Assembly (NCBI RefSeq): GCF_004770895.1
Contig: NZ_RQHS01000019.1
Coordinates: forward strand, 642,213 to 706,212
Length of the DNA stretch: 64,000 nt
Reading direction: 5' to 3'
Source of the DNA: Leptospira dzoumogneensis
Lineage (GTDB): Bacteria > Spirochaetota > Leptospiria > Leptospirales > Leptospiraceae
In this document: piece by piece, positions 8,774 through 17,781 of the stretch
How positions within the stretch are numbered: position 1 is the stretch's first letter
Layout: every line of letters starts with the position of its first letter
Made by a program: the position numbers and the translations under genes
Notes under the pieces: generated by a model
Told to the model about the DNA's origin: nothing
The model's database searches: none
The model's input: only the letters and a program-made list of their open reading frames with translations

Positions 8774-9550
8774 ATGAATACCGGTATTGGAAAAGTATAT
8801 TTGGTCGGAGCAGGTCCCGGAAATCCGGAACTAATGACCTTAAAAGCCCTAAGAATATTAGAAAAAGCGGAAGTAATTCTTTACGATGCTTTATTAGATT
8901 CTTCCTTTTTGGAATATTTTCCTTCTTCTTCTATCGTTCATTATGTGGGTAAAAGGGCAGGGCAGCATTCAGCAACCCAAGAGGAGATCCAGGAACTGAT
9001 CGTTCGGTATTCTCTCCAAGGTAAAACGGTTGTACGTTTAAAAGGAGGAGATCCTTTCGTATTCGGCCGCGGCGGAGAAGAATTACTCACATTAAGAAAA
9101 CATAAAATTCCTTACGAGATCGTTCCGGGTGTAAGCGCATTAAGCGCAGGATCTTCCGGAGCTGGTTTCCCTCTTACACATAGAGGATTGTCCAGACAGG
9201 TACTGATCATGGATGGTCATACCGTTTTGCAGGAAGATACCGATTGGAAATGGTTTGCGGAGTTTAAGGGAACGATCGCTCTATTTATGGGAACTTCTTC
9301 CATTGTACAGATCTCTAAAAATTTGATCGATAACGGAGCTTCTCCTCTTGTTCCCGTAGCTTTGGTAGAGAACGCGAGTTTAAAAAACCAGAAGACAACC
9401 GTCACTAGTTTGGGTAGAATTATAGAAGAAGGTCTATCCAAACAAAGTTCGGGGCCTGGAATTATTTATATAGGGCCTGTTGTACATCTTATCGGAGAAA
9501 ATCCAGAGCTGGACTTTCAAGGATATGCTTCTCAAGGAGAAGAAGTATGA
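8774..9550 (+). CDS. cobA: Uroporphyrinogen-III C-methyltransferase (SUMT), sulfur-operon copy
   Basis: SUMT transfers two methyl groups from SAM to uroporphyrinogen III, giving precorrin-2, the first step to siroheme. Family motifs are clear: KVYLVGAGPGNPELMTLKAL at the N-terminus, RLKGGDPFVFGRGGEE and GVSALSAGSSGAGFPLTHR. I place the start at ATG 8774; a TTG directly before it (8771) is possible. The gene overlaps the next by ATGA. Its position between cysN and the siroheme sulfite reductase shows it feeds siroheme to that enzyme. A second, divergent SUMT lies at 57564-58352 in the nitrite reductase block. Confidence 0.92.
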   Translation: MNTGIGKVYLVGAGPGNPELMTLKALRILEKAEVILYDALLDSSFLEYFPSSSIVHYVGKRAGQHSATQEEIQELIVRYSLQGKTVVRLKGGDPFVFGRGGEELLTLRKHKIPYEIVPGVSALSAGSSGAGFPLTHRGLSRQVLIMDGHTVLQEDTDWKWFAEFKGTIALFMGTSSIVQISKNLIDNGASPLVPVALVENASLKNQKTTVTSLGRIIEEGLSKQSSGPGIIYIGPVVHLIGENPELDFQGYASQGEEV

Positions 9551-10146
9551 ACCAACTTCTTCCTGTTTTTATAAAATTAGAAAATAAAAAGGTGTTAGTA
9601 GTAGGAGGGGGAAATGTCGCCCTCGAAAAATTACAACATCTGAAAGATACAGGCTGTGCTCTAACGGTTATCTCTAAAGAATTCAAATCGGAAACCGTTC
9701 GTATGCTTTCTTCCGTGAAAGATGCAAAGATAGAAACAAGAGAAGTCCGGATTTCCGATCTGGACGGTTTCGATCTGGTATATTCCGCTACGAACGATAG
9801 ACAGACCAATCGTGACTTGGTTGAATACGCCAAACTAAAAAAGATCTGGATCAATTGTGCGGACGATCCTTCACTTTGTGATTTTTATTCTTCCGCATAT
9901 TTTGACAGGGGGCCGATCCGTGTAGCGGTTTCCACTCAAGGAGGGTTCGCTGGACTTGCAGGGACCATCCGCACCATTCTAGAGGAGATCCTGCCCGAGG
10001 ATCATGACCCGGAATTGGAAAATTTATTAGAAATCCGTAATTTAAGTAAGAGTAAACTGGGAGATCCCGAAAAAAGAAAAGCGGCTCTCAAATTCCTGCT
10101 TGGAGAGTTCAAAGAGAAATATCTCTCCGCGGATAAGAAATCATAG
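9547..10146 (+). CDS. Precorrin-2 dehydrogenase / sirohydrochlorin ferrochelatase (Met8/CysG N-terminal type)
   Basis: The 199-residue protein begins with a Rossmann NAD-binding motif, VLVVGGGNVALEKL, followed by DDPSLCDFYSSAYFDRGPIRVAVSTQG, the signature of the Met8/CysG(N) family. It oxidises precorrin-2 to sirohydrochlorin and, in bifunctional members, inserts iron to give siroheme. It is the only such gene in the window, so it may also serve the nitrite reductase at 58.7-61.2 kb. It overlaps the SUMT stop by four bases and is followed 30 bp later by the sulfite reductase gene. Confidence 0.9.
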   Translation: MNQLLPVFIKLENKKVLVVGGGNVALEKLQHLKDTGCALTVISKEFKSETVRMLSSVKDAKIETREVRISDLDGFDLVYSATNDRQTNRDLVEYAKLKKIWINCADDPSLCDFYSSAYFDRGPIRVAVSTQGGFAGLAGTIRTILEEILPEDHDPELENLLEIRNLSKSKLGDPEKRKAALKFLLGEFKEKYLSADKKS

Positions 10147-10176
10147 AAAGCTATTCCAAAAGGACGAATACGATCG

Positions 10177-11862
10177 ATGTCAGAACAAAAAGAACTTAGC
10201 GAAGTCGAGCATATTAAAACCGCCTCTAGGGGACTAAGAGGAAAGATCGGTACTGCTATCGAAACAGGTGCAGATGGATTCGAGGAAGATGACAAACAAT
10301 TGATCAAATTCCACGGAATGTACCAGCAAAAGGACAGGGACCGTAGAAAAGACGATGCCGGAGAATTCATAGAGAACCCAACCTCCTTTATGATCCGAGG
10401 CAGGATCCCTGGAGGTAGACTTACTTCTGACCAATACATGGTATGGGACGATCTAGCGGATAAATTCGGCGGTGGGGCTTTACGTTTAACTACTAGACAG
10501 TCCATCCAAATGCACACGATCCTTTTAAAAGATCTGAAACCGATCATGCAGGCGGTCCATAAGGTGAATCTTTCCACTATGGGAGCATGCGGTGACGTTG
10601 TGCGTAACGTGACTCAAGCTTTGAACCCTTGGGGAAACAAAGAACTTACCCAATTAGATCCGATCGCTCAATTATTATCCGATCATTTTAAATATAAGAG
10701 TAATGCATACGCTGAACTTTGGTTAGGTGAAAGCCAGCTTAATAAAGAAGATGAACCTGATCCGATTTACGGAACCACTTATCTTCCTAGAAAGTTCAAA
10801 ATAGCGGTTACACTCGCAGGAAATAACTCAGTCGATATTTATACGAATGATATGGGATTTGCAGCTACATTGGATGCGAATGGTAAGATAGACGGTTATT
10901 TCGCTTTCGCAGGCGGCGGACTAGGAATGACCCATAATAAGGCTGAGACTTATCCTAGAGCTGCGGACTTACTCGGTTGGATCCCTGAAAACGATCTGAT
11001 CTCCGTTGCGGAAGGTATAGTAACTTCACATAGGGATTTCGGAGATCGTACGAATCGTAAACATGCTCGTTTGAAATATGTTTTAGCGGAGAAGGGTGTG
11101 GAATGGTTCCGCTCCGAAGTAGAACGTAGATCCGGTGCAAAATTCGATATAGATCGTAAACTTCCTAAATGGGAAACTCCAAACTATCTAGGTTGGACAG
11201 AAAGAGCGGACGGAACTCTTGCATTAGGATTCCATACTCTTTCCGGAAGGATCAAAGACTTCCCTGAAAAACCTTTAAAGACCGCTTTAAAAGATATTAT
11301 TTCCACTTTCAAACTGAATGTGCAGGTAACTGCGGATCAGGACTTAGTTCTGATGGGGATCAAAAAAGAAGATAAAGAGAAATTAGAAGCTAAATTAAAA
11401 GAATATAATATTAATCCGGCTTCTCCAAAACCTTTATATGATCGTGCACTTGCTTGTCCTGCACTTCCTACCTGCGGATTAGCATTGACCGAATCCGAGA
11501 GAACTTTCCCTCAGCTATTGGAATCCATCCAAAAAGTGATCGATAAACTGGATCTGAACGACAGAGCTCCTATCGTGAGAATGACAGGATGTCCTAACGG
11601 TTGTGCAAGACCTTATTCCGCAGAAGTTGGTATCGTCGGCCAGCAAGCAGGTGGAAAATATTCCTTATTCTTTGGAGGAAATCCGGAAGGAACCAAAGTG
11701 GGCGACTATGTTGCTAAGAAGGTTCCATTCGCGGATATTCCCGTCCAACTAGAGAAAGCATTCGAGGTTTGGAAAAAAGAAGGAAACCCGAACGAAAGAT
11801 TCGGGGACTTTGCTGCTCGATATTCCTTAGATAAGTTCAGGGAATTGTTAGGGGCGATGTAA
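10177..11862 (+). CDS. cysI: Assimilatory sulfite reductase hemoprotein
   Basis: This siroheme/[4Fe-4S] enzyme reduces sulfite to sulfide in six one-electron steps. The 561 residues include IKFHGMYQQKDRD near the N-terminus and the four cluster/siroheme Cys: Cys427 and Cys433 in ACPALPTCGLA, and Cys472 and Cys476 in TGCPNGCARP. Length and the N-terminal motif fit CysI better than the shorter ferredoxin-nitrite reductases. No CysJ flavoprotein lies nearby, so the electron donor is encoded elsewhere or is a ferredoxin; that point is open. AAGGA precedes the ATG. A strong terminator follows, closing the operon. Confidence 0.9.
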   Translation: MSEQKELSEVEHIKTASRGLRGKIGTAIETGADGFEEDDKQLIKFHGMYQQKDRDRRKDDAGEFIENPTSFMIRGRIPGGRLTSDQYMVWDDLADKFGGGALRLTTRQSIQMHTILLKDLKPIMQAVHKVNLSTMGACGDVVRNVTQALNPWGNKELTQLDPIAQLLSDHFKYKSNAYAELWLGESQLNKEDEPDPIYGTTYLPRKFKIAVTLAGNNSVDIYTNDMGFAATLDANGKIDGYFAFAGGGLGMTHNKAETYPRAADLLGWIPENDLISVAEGIVTSHRDFGDRTNRKHARLKYVLAEKGVEWFRSEVERRSGAKFDIDRKLPKWETPNYLGWTERADGTLALGFHTLSGRIKDFPEKPLKTALKDIISTFKLNVQVTADQDLVLMGIKKEDKEKLEAKLKEYNINPASPKPLYDRALACPALPTCGLALTESERTFPQLLESIQKVIDKLDLNDRAPIVRMTGCPNGCARPYSAEVGIVGQQAGGKYSLFFGGNPEGTKVGDYVAKKVPFADIPVQLEKAFEVWKKEGNPNERFGDFAARYSLDKFRELLGAM

Positions 11863-11878
11863 ACCGACTCTTGTTAAA

Positions 11879-11903
11879 AGCGCTCCGATCGGGGCGCTTT
11901 TTT
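11879..11903. terminator. Bidirectional rho-independent terminator after cysI
   Basis: AGCGCTCC and GGGGCGCT pair around a GATC loop, followed by six T. Read on the minus strand the same stem is followed by TTTT, so it also serves the convergent beta-propeller gene that stops at 11906. Confidence 0.9.
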
Positions 11904-11905
11904 GT

Positions 11906-13006
11906 TTAAAAAAACATCTCCAGAGTTTCAAACTTCCACTTCCAAATTTTTTGAGAAGAAAATCCTGCAAGTAAAACCCCGGATCCGTACTGCAAAGCAG
12001 AAGTAATCGATCCCAATTTATCCGAAGTGTTATCCATCAAAGAAAGGCTAATATCTCCTTCTTCATTTATGGAAAGGATATAAGCTAATTCTCCTTCTAA
12101 GGGTTTAAAGAAGAACGGAAGTGCGGCAATTGCCTTTTTTAAAAGTGGAAAGTTTTGTATCTTATCGATTGCGATATGTCTGGGAGAAGATAAAGCGATC
12201 CAGAAATTTTTCTGAGAGTCGGAACTGATCAGTGCAGGGCTTCCGGGAAGATGTGTGATAAGGAACTGATCTTTGCCTGCCTTCTTCCCTTTTAACCAAA
12301 AACGAGAAACACGATGCCTGTACTTTTCTCCAAAGACCAAAAAGTCTTCGGAAGAAGATAAACTGATGCCGGTCGGATGATATAGATCCTCTAAAACCGT
12401 TTTTACTTCTTGGGTTCTCGGATCATAAGAAAGAATTCTACCGTTTGGTTTGGATTCTAATTCTTCCAAATAAGAATCGTCGTAAGAAAACTTTCGACTT
12501 ACTTCCGTAAAATAAACGGTTCCATCGGATCCAATATCTAAACCATATAGATTTGTTAACGGATTTCCTTCCGAATCTTCTCTAAGAAGGACGTTCTCAT
12601 TTCCTTTAGAGTCATAAAATGCAAGTCCTAGTCCGGAGACGCAGGCGACTAAATTTTCTTTTCCATCGAATACGATCCCCAATACTCTTCCGGAAGTTTT
12701 AGCGAATAATTCGGTTTGTCCGTCGGTTTTGATCTTATAAATATTTCCGTCGTAGGAGCCTGTATAAATAGATCCTCTAGAATCAATTGCAAGACCGAAC
12801 GGTTTTTCTATAGGGGATTTTTCGTTTACTACATTAGAAATAAATAATATATCTCTTTCTTCTTGGCGGATAATATCGTCGGGATCGTAATCTGTCGGAT
12901 CGGTTTTGCTCCAACCGAATAGAATAAAGGTCCCGAAAATTAGGAATAGAAAAGTAGAAGGAATAAGTATCCTGACAGTTGTATTGGAAAGGGATCTACG
13001 GAACAT
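11906..13006 (-). CDS. Strictosidine synthase / SMP-30-like beta-propeller protein
   Basis: The 366-residue protein has one N-terminal membrane segment (about residues 10-30) and then repeated propeller blades with motifs such as EKPFGLAIDSRGSIYTGSYDG, GLDIGSDGTVYFTEVS and HPTGISLSSSEDFLVFGE. These match the strictosidine synthase-like/SMP-30 superfamily, whose bacterial members are mostly uncharacterised calcium-dependent esterases or lactonases. The anchor suggests a periplasmic domain. Its ATG overlaps the stop of the upstream M23 peptidase gene (TGATG), so the two are translationally coupled. I cannot predict its substrate. Confidence 0.7.
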   Translation of the reverse strand: MFRRSLSNTTVRILIPSTFLFLIFGTFILFGWSKTDPTDYDPDDIIRQEERDILFISNVVNEKSPIEKPFGLAIDSRGSIYTGSYDGNIYKIKTDGQTELFAKTSGRVLGIVFDGKENLVACVSGLGLAFYDSKGNENVLLREDSEGNPLTNLYGLDIGSDGTVYFTEVSRKFSYDDSYLEELESKPNGRILSYDPRTQEVKTVLEDLYHPTGISLSSSEDFLVFGEKYRHRVSRFWLKGKKAGKDQFLITHLPGSPALISSDSQKNFWIALSSPRHIAIDKIQNFPLLKKAIAALPFFFKPLEGELAYILSINEEGDISLSLMDNTSDKLGSITSALQYGSGVLLAGFSSQKIWKWKFETLEMFF

Positions 13007-13917
13007 CAGACATGACCCTTAAATATGGGCCTCTGTCTCAAACTATTTCTCAACACCTCAAAATGTAAATGAAATCCGGTGGCTCTTCCGCTCATTCCGA
13101 CTTCTCCGATCAATTGTCCTTTTTTGACCCTTGCGCCCGGAGAAACCAACAGCTTGCTTAAATGTCCGTACTTGGTTTCGTAACCCAATCCATGTTTTAA
13201 AACGATCAGACTTCCGTAACCGCCTCTTGTTCCGGAAAAGGAAACTTCTCCATCTGCTGATGCATATACCGGAGTTCCTTCCTCCGCCGCTAGATCAATG
13301 CCGCCGTGAAAGGTATCCTTTTTAGTGAAAGGATCCTTTCTTCTTCCGAACTTTGAACTGACTCTTCCTTCTTCCGCTAACGGATCCGAGAATACTAATC
13401 CGTAAAAAAAGTTTTTCTCTTCTTTAGGTAATCCTCTTCCTGGAACGAACCAGGATTTTCTGAGGTCATCATAGTATAAGAATTTGGGAGAGATCCGAAA
13501 ACGGGCCGCGACTTTTTTGCGTCCGGATTCGTCGGGAGAATGTTCTTCCGAGTCGTAAACTCCTCTCATATTCGGGATCAAAAGTTCCATCCCGGAATAG
13601 ATGTCTTGGGGAGAGGCTAATTCGTTTACGGAGGAAAGAGTGTCCAAGTCCATTCCGGTCCTGGCCATGATCTTAAAAAAAGTATCCTTGGGTCCTACTT
13701 TGTAGACTAGGAATCTAAGATGGACCAGATCTTTTTGGGCTAAGTTGGAAACCGAAATTTGAAGGTTATATTTTATCTCTTCTCTGACTCGGATGATCTT
13801 AGTATCCGAATATTCTAAACTTTTTAAGGGAAGGCGATCGTAAACCGCGTGGACCTCGTTTAGAGAGATTAGTATGAGTGCGGATAATAAAATGAGATGT
13901 CTTTTGAAGGAAGGCAT
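13006..13917 (-). CDS. LysM-containing M23 family metallopeptidase
   Basis: The signal peptide spans residues 1-24. A LysM-like module follows (about 75-115, YKVGPKDTFFKIMARTGMDL), then a C-terminal lysostaphin-type peptidase domain. Zinc ligands are visible in HGGIDLA (HxxxD) and HLHFEV (HxH). Such proteins bind peptidoglycan through LysM and cut or regulate cutting of its cross-links in the periplasm. Both the HxxxD and HxH motifs are present, so it is probably active rather than an EnvC/NlpD-type activator. It is the first gene of a coupled pair with the beta-propeller protein. Confidence 0.88.
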   Translation of the reverse strand: MPSFKRHLILLSALILISLNEVHAVYDRLPLKSLEYSDTKIIRVREEIKYNLQISVSNLAQKDLVHLRFLVYKVGPKDTFFKIMARTGMDLDTLSSVNELASPQDIYSGMELLIPNMRGVYDSEEHSPDESGRKKVAARFRISPKFLYYDDLRKSWFVPGRGLPKEEKNFFYGLVFSDPLAEEGRVSSKFGRRKDPFTKKDTFHGGIDLAAEEGTPVYASADGEVSFSGTRGGYGSLIVLKHGLGYETKYGHLSKLLVSPGARVKKGQLIGEVGMSGRATGFHLHFEVLRNSLRQRPIFKGHV

Positions 13918-13996
13918 ATCTTTTCTCTAGTCGGCAGATTATAAAAAAACAATGACGCAAAAAATCCCCCATAAATGATTGGAAGGGCCCTTTGGA

Positions 13997-14857
13997 ATGG
14001 ATTTAGAAAAGGAAGATCAAAAACTCGCTCCCGGCAGAGACGTTCTGCTCATGGGTCTGATCCAGGTTTTCATACTGTTCATCGGTATGTATTCCTATAT
14101 GAGGGTCACCAGATTCCAAGTGGAGAGCACCTTATCTCTCAAGGCTCCTAAACAAAACTTCGTTAAAACAAAAGAAGTAGTAAACACGGTATCTTCGGAA
14201 GTGGCTTGGAATGAACCTGCCTCCGCCGAAAAAGCAGTTAGAGAATATACCGAATTCGTAGTCACTAAACGTCCTTGGCTATTGTCTTTGGACAGGATTA
14301 TTTGGGGATTATGCTTTCTGGTCCCTTCCTACTTTTTTATCCGAAAGATCGCTAGAATAGAAACTGCGGAATTCACGGATTCTGCAAACGGCAGAGATAT
14401 TTTAGCAGGAGTTGCAACCGGCTTTGCTACATTCTGTTTTGTGAATGTAGCTAGCAGTCTGATCTTTTTTATCATAGGCAAACCCCAATCCAATTATTTG
14501 GAGATCATCCTTACTAAAAATCTTTTCTTAAATTGGAAATTATTAGGATGGACCTTACTTGCTATCGCATTTGGAGCGGGGATCTTTGAGGAATTTTTCT
14601 TTAGAGGATTTTTACTAAAATACTTCGAGGAAAAGAACCTAGGTTCCATAGGACTCATTATAACTTCGGTAATTTTCGGAGTGGTCCATTTTAACGGGGG
14701 ATCTTATGTGGCTCCGATCCTTCTTATATTCGTGGGACTTTCATTCGGAATTTCTTATTTAAAAACCGGTAATATATGGGTGCCTGTGACTGCACATATC
14801 ACTTATAATGCATCCATGCTTTTGGCCGGATTTCTGCTTGGGGATCGGATCTCTTAA
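13997..14857 (+). CDS. CPBP family intramembrane metalloprotease
   Basis: This polytopic membrane protein carries the CAAX-protease/bacteriocin-processing (CPBP) motifs: EEFFFRGF with Glu198-Glu199 and Arg203, His231 in VHFNGG, and a final HITYN. These residues form the metal site and base in Rce1-type proteases. A frame extends upstream to TTG 13979, but ATG at 13997 has GGAAGGG about 12 bases upstream and is preferred, giving 286 residues. Bacterial members process peptides or act in immunity and stress; the target here is unknown. The stop overlaps the next start (TAATG). Confidence 0.85.
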   Translation: MDLEKEDQKLAPGRDVLLMGLIQVFILFIGMYSYMRVTRFQVESTLSLKAPKQNFVKTKEVVNTVSSEVAWNEPASAEKAVREYTEFVVTKRPWLLSLDRIIWGLCFLVPSYFFIRKIARIETAEFTDSANGRDILAGVATGFATFCFVNVASSLIFFIIGKPQSNYLEIILTKNLFLNWKLLGWTLLAIAFGAGIFEEFFFRGFLLKYFEEKNLGSIGLIITSVIFGVVHFNGGSYVAPILLIFVGLSFGISYLKTGNIWVPVTAHITYNASMLLAGFLLGDRIS

Positions 14858-15651
14858 TGAACATGCAAAAAAGATTTAAACATAAAATCCTAAAGACATT
14901 ATTCGTATTTTTCTTTCTATCTTCCTTCTCCCATGTTTATGCGGGTGAAGTTTTCGAACTAGAAGGCGAGCCCGGTGAGAACGATACCAGACTTCTTTCC
15001 GCATTGAATCGATTGACTTATGATAGAGTATTATCCAACCAAAACACGAAAGGTTTTGCGTTTAGATATACTTCTAAATGGTATTCTCCCCTACAGTTGG
15101 ATGTATTCGTTTTGGGATTGGCAAAAAGAGAGAAGATGAGTTTGATCCGAATTGAATCTTCTAAAAAGGGAGCCGAAAGGGTTTTTAGGAATTTTCTACA
15201 GGAAGAACTTACTAAAAAAGAATTAACCGGAGGGCTTACGAATTATACCGATGTTTCGGAAGACGCAAAGTTCGAACCTTATCGTAAAAGTTATTTTTGG
15301 AGTGAGTCTTTGGCATTGGTCCAACCTGCTGCTTCCGTTTTTTATAACTCTTACAAATCTCCGGTATATGGGGGTTCGGATAGGCTCAAAAGTATGTTCG
15401 GTTATATCGGTCTAGATCTTTTACTCGCAGGGATAGGATATTATTACGCTACCACTACGATGGAAAAAAACAGCGCTCTTGAATCTTATTTCTTAAAGCC
15501 TACTGCTTCCGGAAACGTTTTGGATTCTCCCGGTGCTCCCGTGTTTATCGGTTTACTAGTACTTCCTAGATTGTATAGAATGATCGGCGGTTGGCAGGAT
15601 ACGTATACCCATAATCGGATCATGGAGATTTCGGTTTCCAAATCATTTTAA
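14857..15651 (+). CDS. Hypothetical exported protein
   Basis: I do not recognise this 264-residue protein. It has a signal peptide (residues 1-29, cut after VYA) and ends in a terminal Phe (VSKSF), as many outer-membrane proteins do. A second hydrophobic stretch, GYIGLDLLLAGIGYYYA, lies around residue 190. It is translationally coupled to the CPBP protease upstream and ends nine bases before the ClC gene, so the three probably form one transcript. An outer-membrane or periplasmic location is inference. Confidence 0.6.
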   Translation: MNMQKRFKHKILKTLFVFFFLSSFSHVYAGEVFELEGEPGENDTRLLSALNRLTYDRVLSNQNTKGFAFRYTSKWYSPLQLDVFVLGLAKREKMSLIRIESSKKGAERVFRNFLQEELTKKELTGGLTNYTDVSEDAKFEPYRKSYFWSESLALVQPAASVFYNSYKSPVYGGSDRLKSMFGYIGLDLLLAGIGYYYATTTMEKNSALESYFLKPTASGNVLDSPGAPVFIGLLVLPRLYRMIGGWQDTYTHNRIMEISVSKSF

Positions 15652-15660
15652 GGATCCTTT

Positions 15661-17511
15661 ATGTTCGGAAATATCTACGCGGAATTCCGACAAAGACCGA
15701 TCTCTTCTTATTTTACGATTAAGGGCAGAAGGTCTTTATACCTATATTGTGTTCTGACAGGGATTGTTTCCGGTTTGGGTGCTCTTCTTTTTTCCAGAGC
15801 GCTCGCCTGGGCGGAATATATTTCCTTAGAATCTATATCAGGTTTACATAATACACATTCAGGCGGAGAATATTTCGTTTCTCTGGGACCTATCGCTTCC
15901 ATTTATTTAGGAAGATGGGCTCTTTTATTTATTCCCATATTAGGGGGGGTGATTGCAGGTTTGGTTATCTGGAAATTTTCCCCTGATTCCGCAGGTACCG
16001 GAACAGATTCCTTAATAGATTCTTTTCATAATAAAGAAGGTAAGGTAGATCCGAAAGTTCCTCTGATCAAATCGATCGCAACAGTATTTACTTTATCCTC
16101 AGGAGGAAGTGGAGGTAAAGAAGGTCCTATCTCTCTAATTGGTGCAGGATTCGGCTCCTTAGTCGCAAACTTAACCAAGGCAGGTGCAAGAGCAAGACGT
16201 ACATTATTACTCGCGGGGACCGCAGGCGGACTCGGTGCGATCTTTCATGCTCCTTTAGGCGGTGCATTGACCTCGGTTGAGATGGTGTACAGAGAAGATA
16301 TAGAAAGTGATACATTGGTTCCTTGTATCATTTCTTCCGTGACTGCATTCTTAACTTACTCTTCCTTTAACGGATTCGGTTCCGTGTATAAGGTTCCTGA
16401 GATAGGATTTATAGAGTATAAGGAACTTATCTTTTATTTATTTTTAGGGATAGTTTGTTATTTGAACGGAGCCTTTTTGATCAAGGTATTTCAATTCATA
16501 CAAGGATGGTCCAAGGGCTGGAAATTTCCTATGTGGATCAAACCTGCGTTAGGCGGAATTCCTGTAGGGATCATCGGTTATTTTTTACCGGAAGTTATAG
16601 GAACAGGCTCCGGTGTCTTACAAGATGTATTAGAAGGCAGCTTTCAATTTCCTAATTACACTCCTTATCTGACTCAAGATCTGCAGATCATACTCTTCTT
16701 CTTACTTCTCGCGTTCTTAAAAATTATCACTACTTCGTTTACGATCGGAAGCGGCGGATCCGCAGGAATGTTCGGGCCCTCTTTATTCATAGGTGGAATG
16801 TTAGGAGGAGCTCTTGGGACATTTGCAAAATTAGTTTTAGGTTACCAAGTGTCCGTAGCTTCTTTCGTACTTGTTGGGATGGGAGCTTTTTACGCAGGCA
16901 TCGCGAGTGCTCCCATTGCAGGAATGGTGATGATCTGCGAGATCATAGGAAGTTATTCTCTTCTTCCCCCTTTGATGATCGTTTCTATTATCACTTTTGT
17001 TCTTTCTCATAAATTGAATTTGTATAAGAGCCAGAAGAACACCCGCTTCCAATCTCCCGCTCATGATTGGGACATGAATCGAGACTTGCTGGAAGGAATT
17101 CGGATCGAAGACATCAAAGATAGGCTTAGAAATATTGCAGAGGTTAAAACTTCCGTCCTTCTTTCTCAGTTGGAAGAAGAAGCACTAAAAATTAATGCAA
17201 GCGACTATATCGTCTTGGAAGAGAACGGAAACTATTTCGGTATGATCTCTCTACGTACAAGCCGCTTATTTTTAGAAGGAAGAGATCTCACTCAGAACCT
17301 GATCCTCGTGAAAGATGTGACTGACACATCAATTTTGCCGATTTCCGTCCAAACAAACCTGGCGACTGCATTTAAAACTCTCTTGGATATGGGGATGGAT
17401 AAGATTCCAGTGGGAGAGAATGGAAAATATTTGGGATATTTACGTTATGCTGACATTATTTCGATATATTTTGAGAAGACCCGATCTTCGAAGCCAATTT
17501 CAGGCGCTTAA
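15661..17511 (+). CDS. ClC-type chloride channel/transporter with C-terminal CBS pair
   Basis: The 616-residue protein has the ClC membrane core to about residue 450 and a cytoplasmic C-terminal region resembling two CBS domains (about 475-610). Selectivity-filter motifs are visible: GSGGKEGP, containing the gating glutamate, and GSAGMFGPSLFIGG. The retained Glu in the GxEGP motif is compatible with either a proton/chloride exchanger or a channel. Bacterial CBS pairs often sense nucleotides. AAGGA sits six bases before the ATG. The role is probably anion or pH homeostasis. Confidence 0.9.
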   Translation: MFGNIYAEFRQRPISSYFTIKGRRSLYLYCVLTGIVSGLGALLFSRALAWAEYISLESISGLHNTHSGGEYFVSLGPIASIYLGRWALLFIPILGGVIAGLVIWKFSPDSAGTGTDSLIDSFHNKEGKVDPKVPLIKSIATVFTLSSGGSGGKEGPISLIGAGFGSLVANLTKAGARARRTLLLAGTAGGLGAIFHAPLGGALTSVEMVYREDIESDTLVPCIISSVTAFLTYSSFNGFGSVYKVPEIGFIEYKELIFYLFLGIVCYLNGAFLIKVFQFIQGWSKGWKFPMWIKPALGGIPVGIIGYFLPEVIGTGSGVLQDVLEGSFQFPNYTPYLTQDLQIILFFLLLAFLKIITTSFTIGSGGSAGMFGPSLFIGGMLGGALGTFAKLVLGYQVSVASFVLVGMGAFYAGIASAPIAGMVMICEIIGSYSLLPPLMIVSIITFVLSHKLNLYKSQKNTRFQSPAHDWDMNRDLLEGIRIEDIKDRLRNIAEVKTSVLLSQLEEEALKINASDYIVLEENGNYFGMISLRTSRLFLEGRDLTQNLILVKDVTDTSILPISVQTNLATAFKTLLDMGMDKIPVGENGKYLGYLRYADIISIYFEKTRSSKPISGA

Positions 17512-17781
17512 ATTGAATTTTTAGTCCTTCTTTAAAACCTAAAAATATATGTAGCGTTCATTCTTTTACAATAATAGGTATTTATCTCTTATTTTTAGGT
17601 ATTTTTATTGTTTTATGGATAAAAATGACCAAGGGCTCATTTTCTGATTTTGGTGGACAATTTTGACCTTTCCGCTAAGATACGGAAAATTTTTAAAAAA
17701 TAACTGATGTGTAATAAAGAGATCAGCCAATTCTAGATGGGTTAGGGTAAGTTATGGAATTGGTTCAAAGCAGGAAGGAAA
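17512..17781. other. Intergenic region before the FadL-like gene
   Basis: This 270-bp A/T-rich gap probably carries the promoter of the porin gene. TTGACC at about 17656 is a candidate -35 box, without a convincing -10 partner. I see no terminator hairpin after the ClC gene. Confidence 0.35.

Noticed and set aside
10002..10577. 191-residue open frame on the minus strand
   Set aside because: Antisense to the Met8-type gene and cysI, which have unmistakable family motifs.
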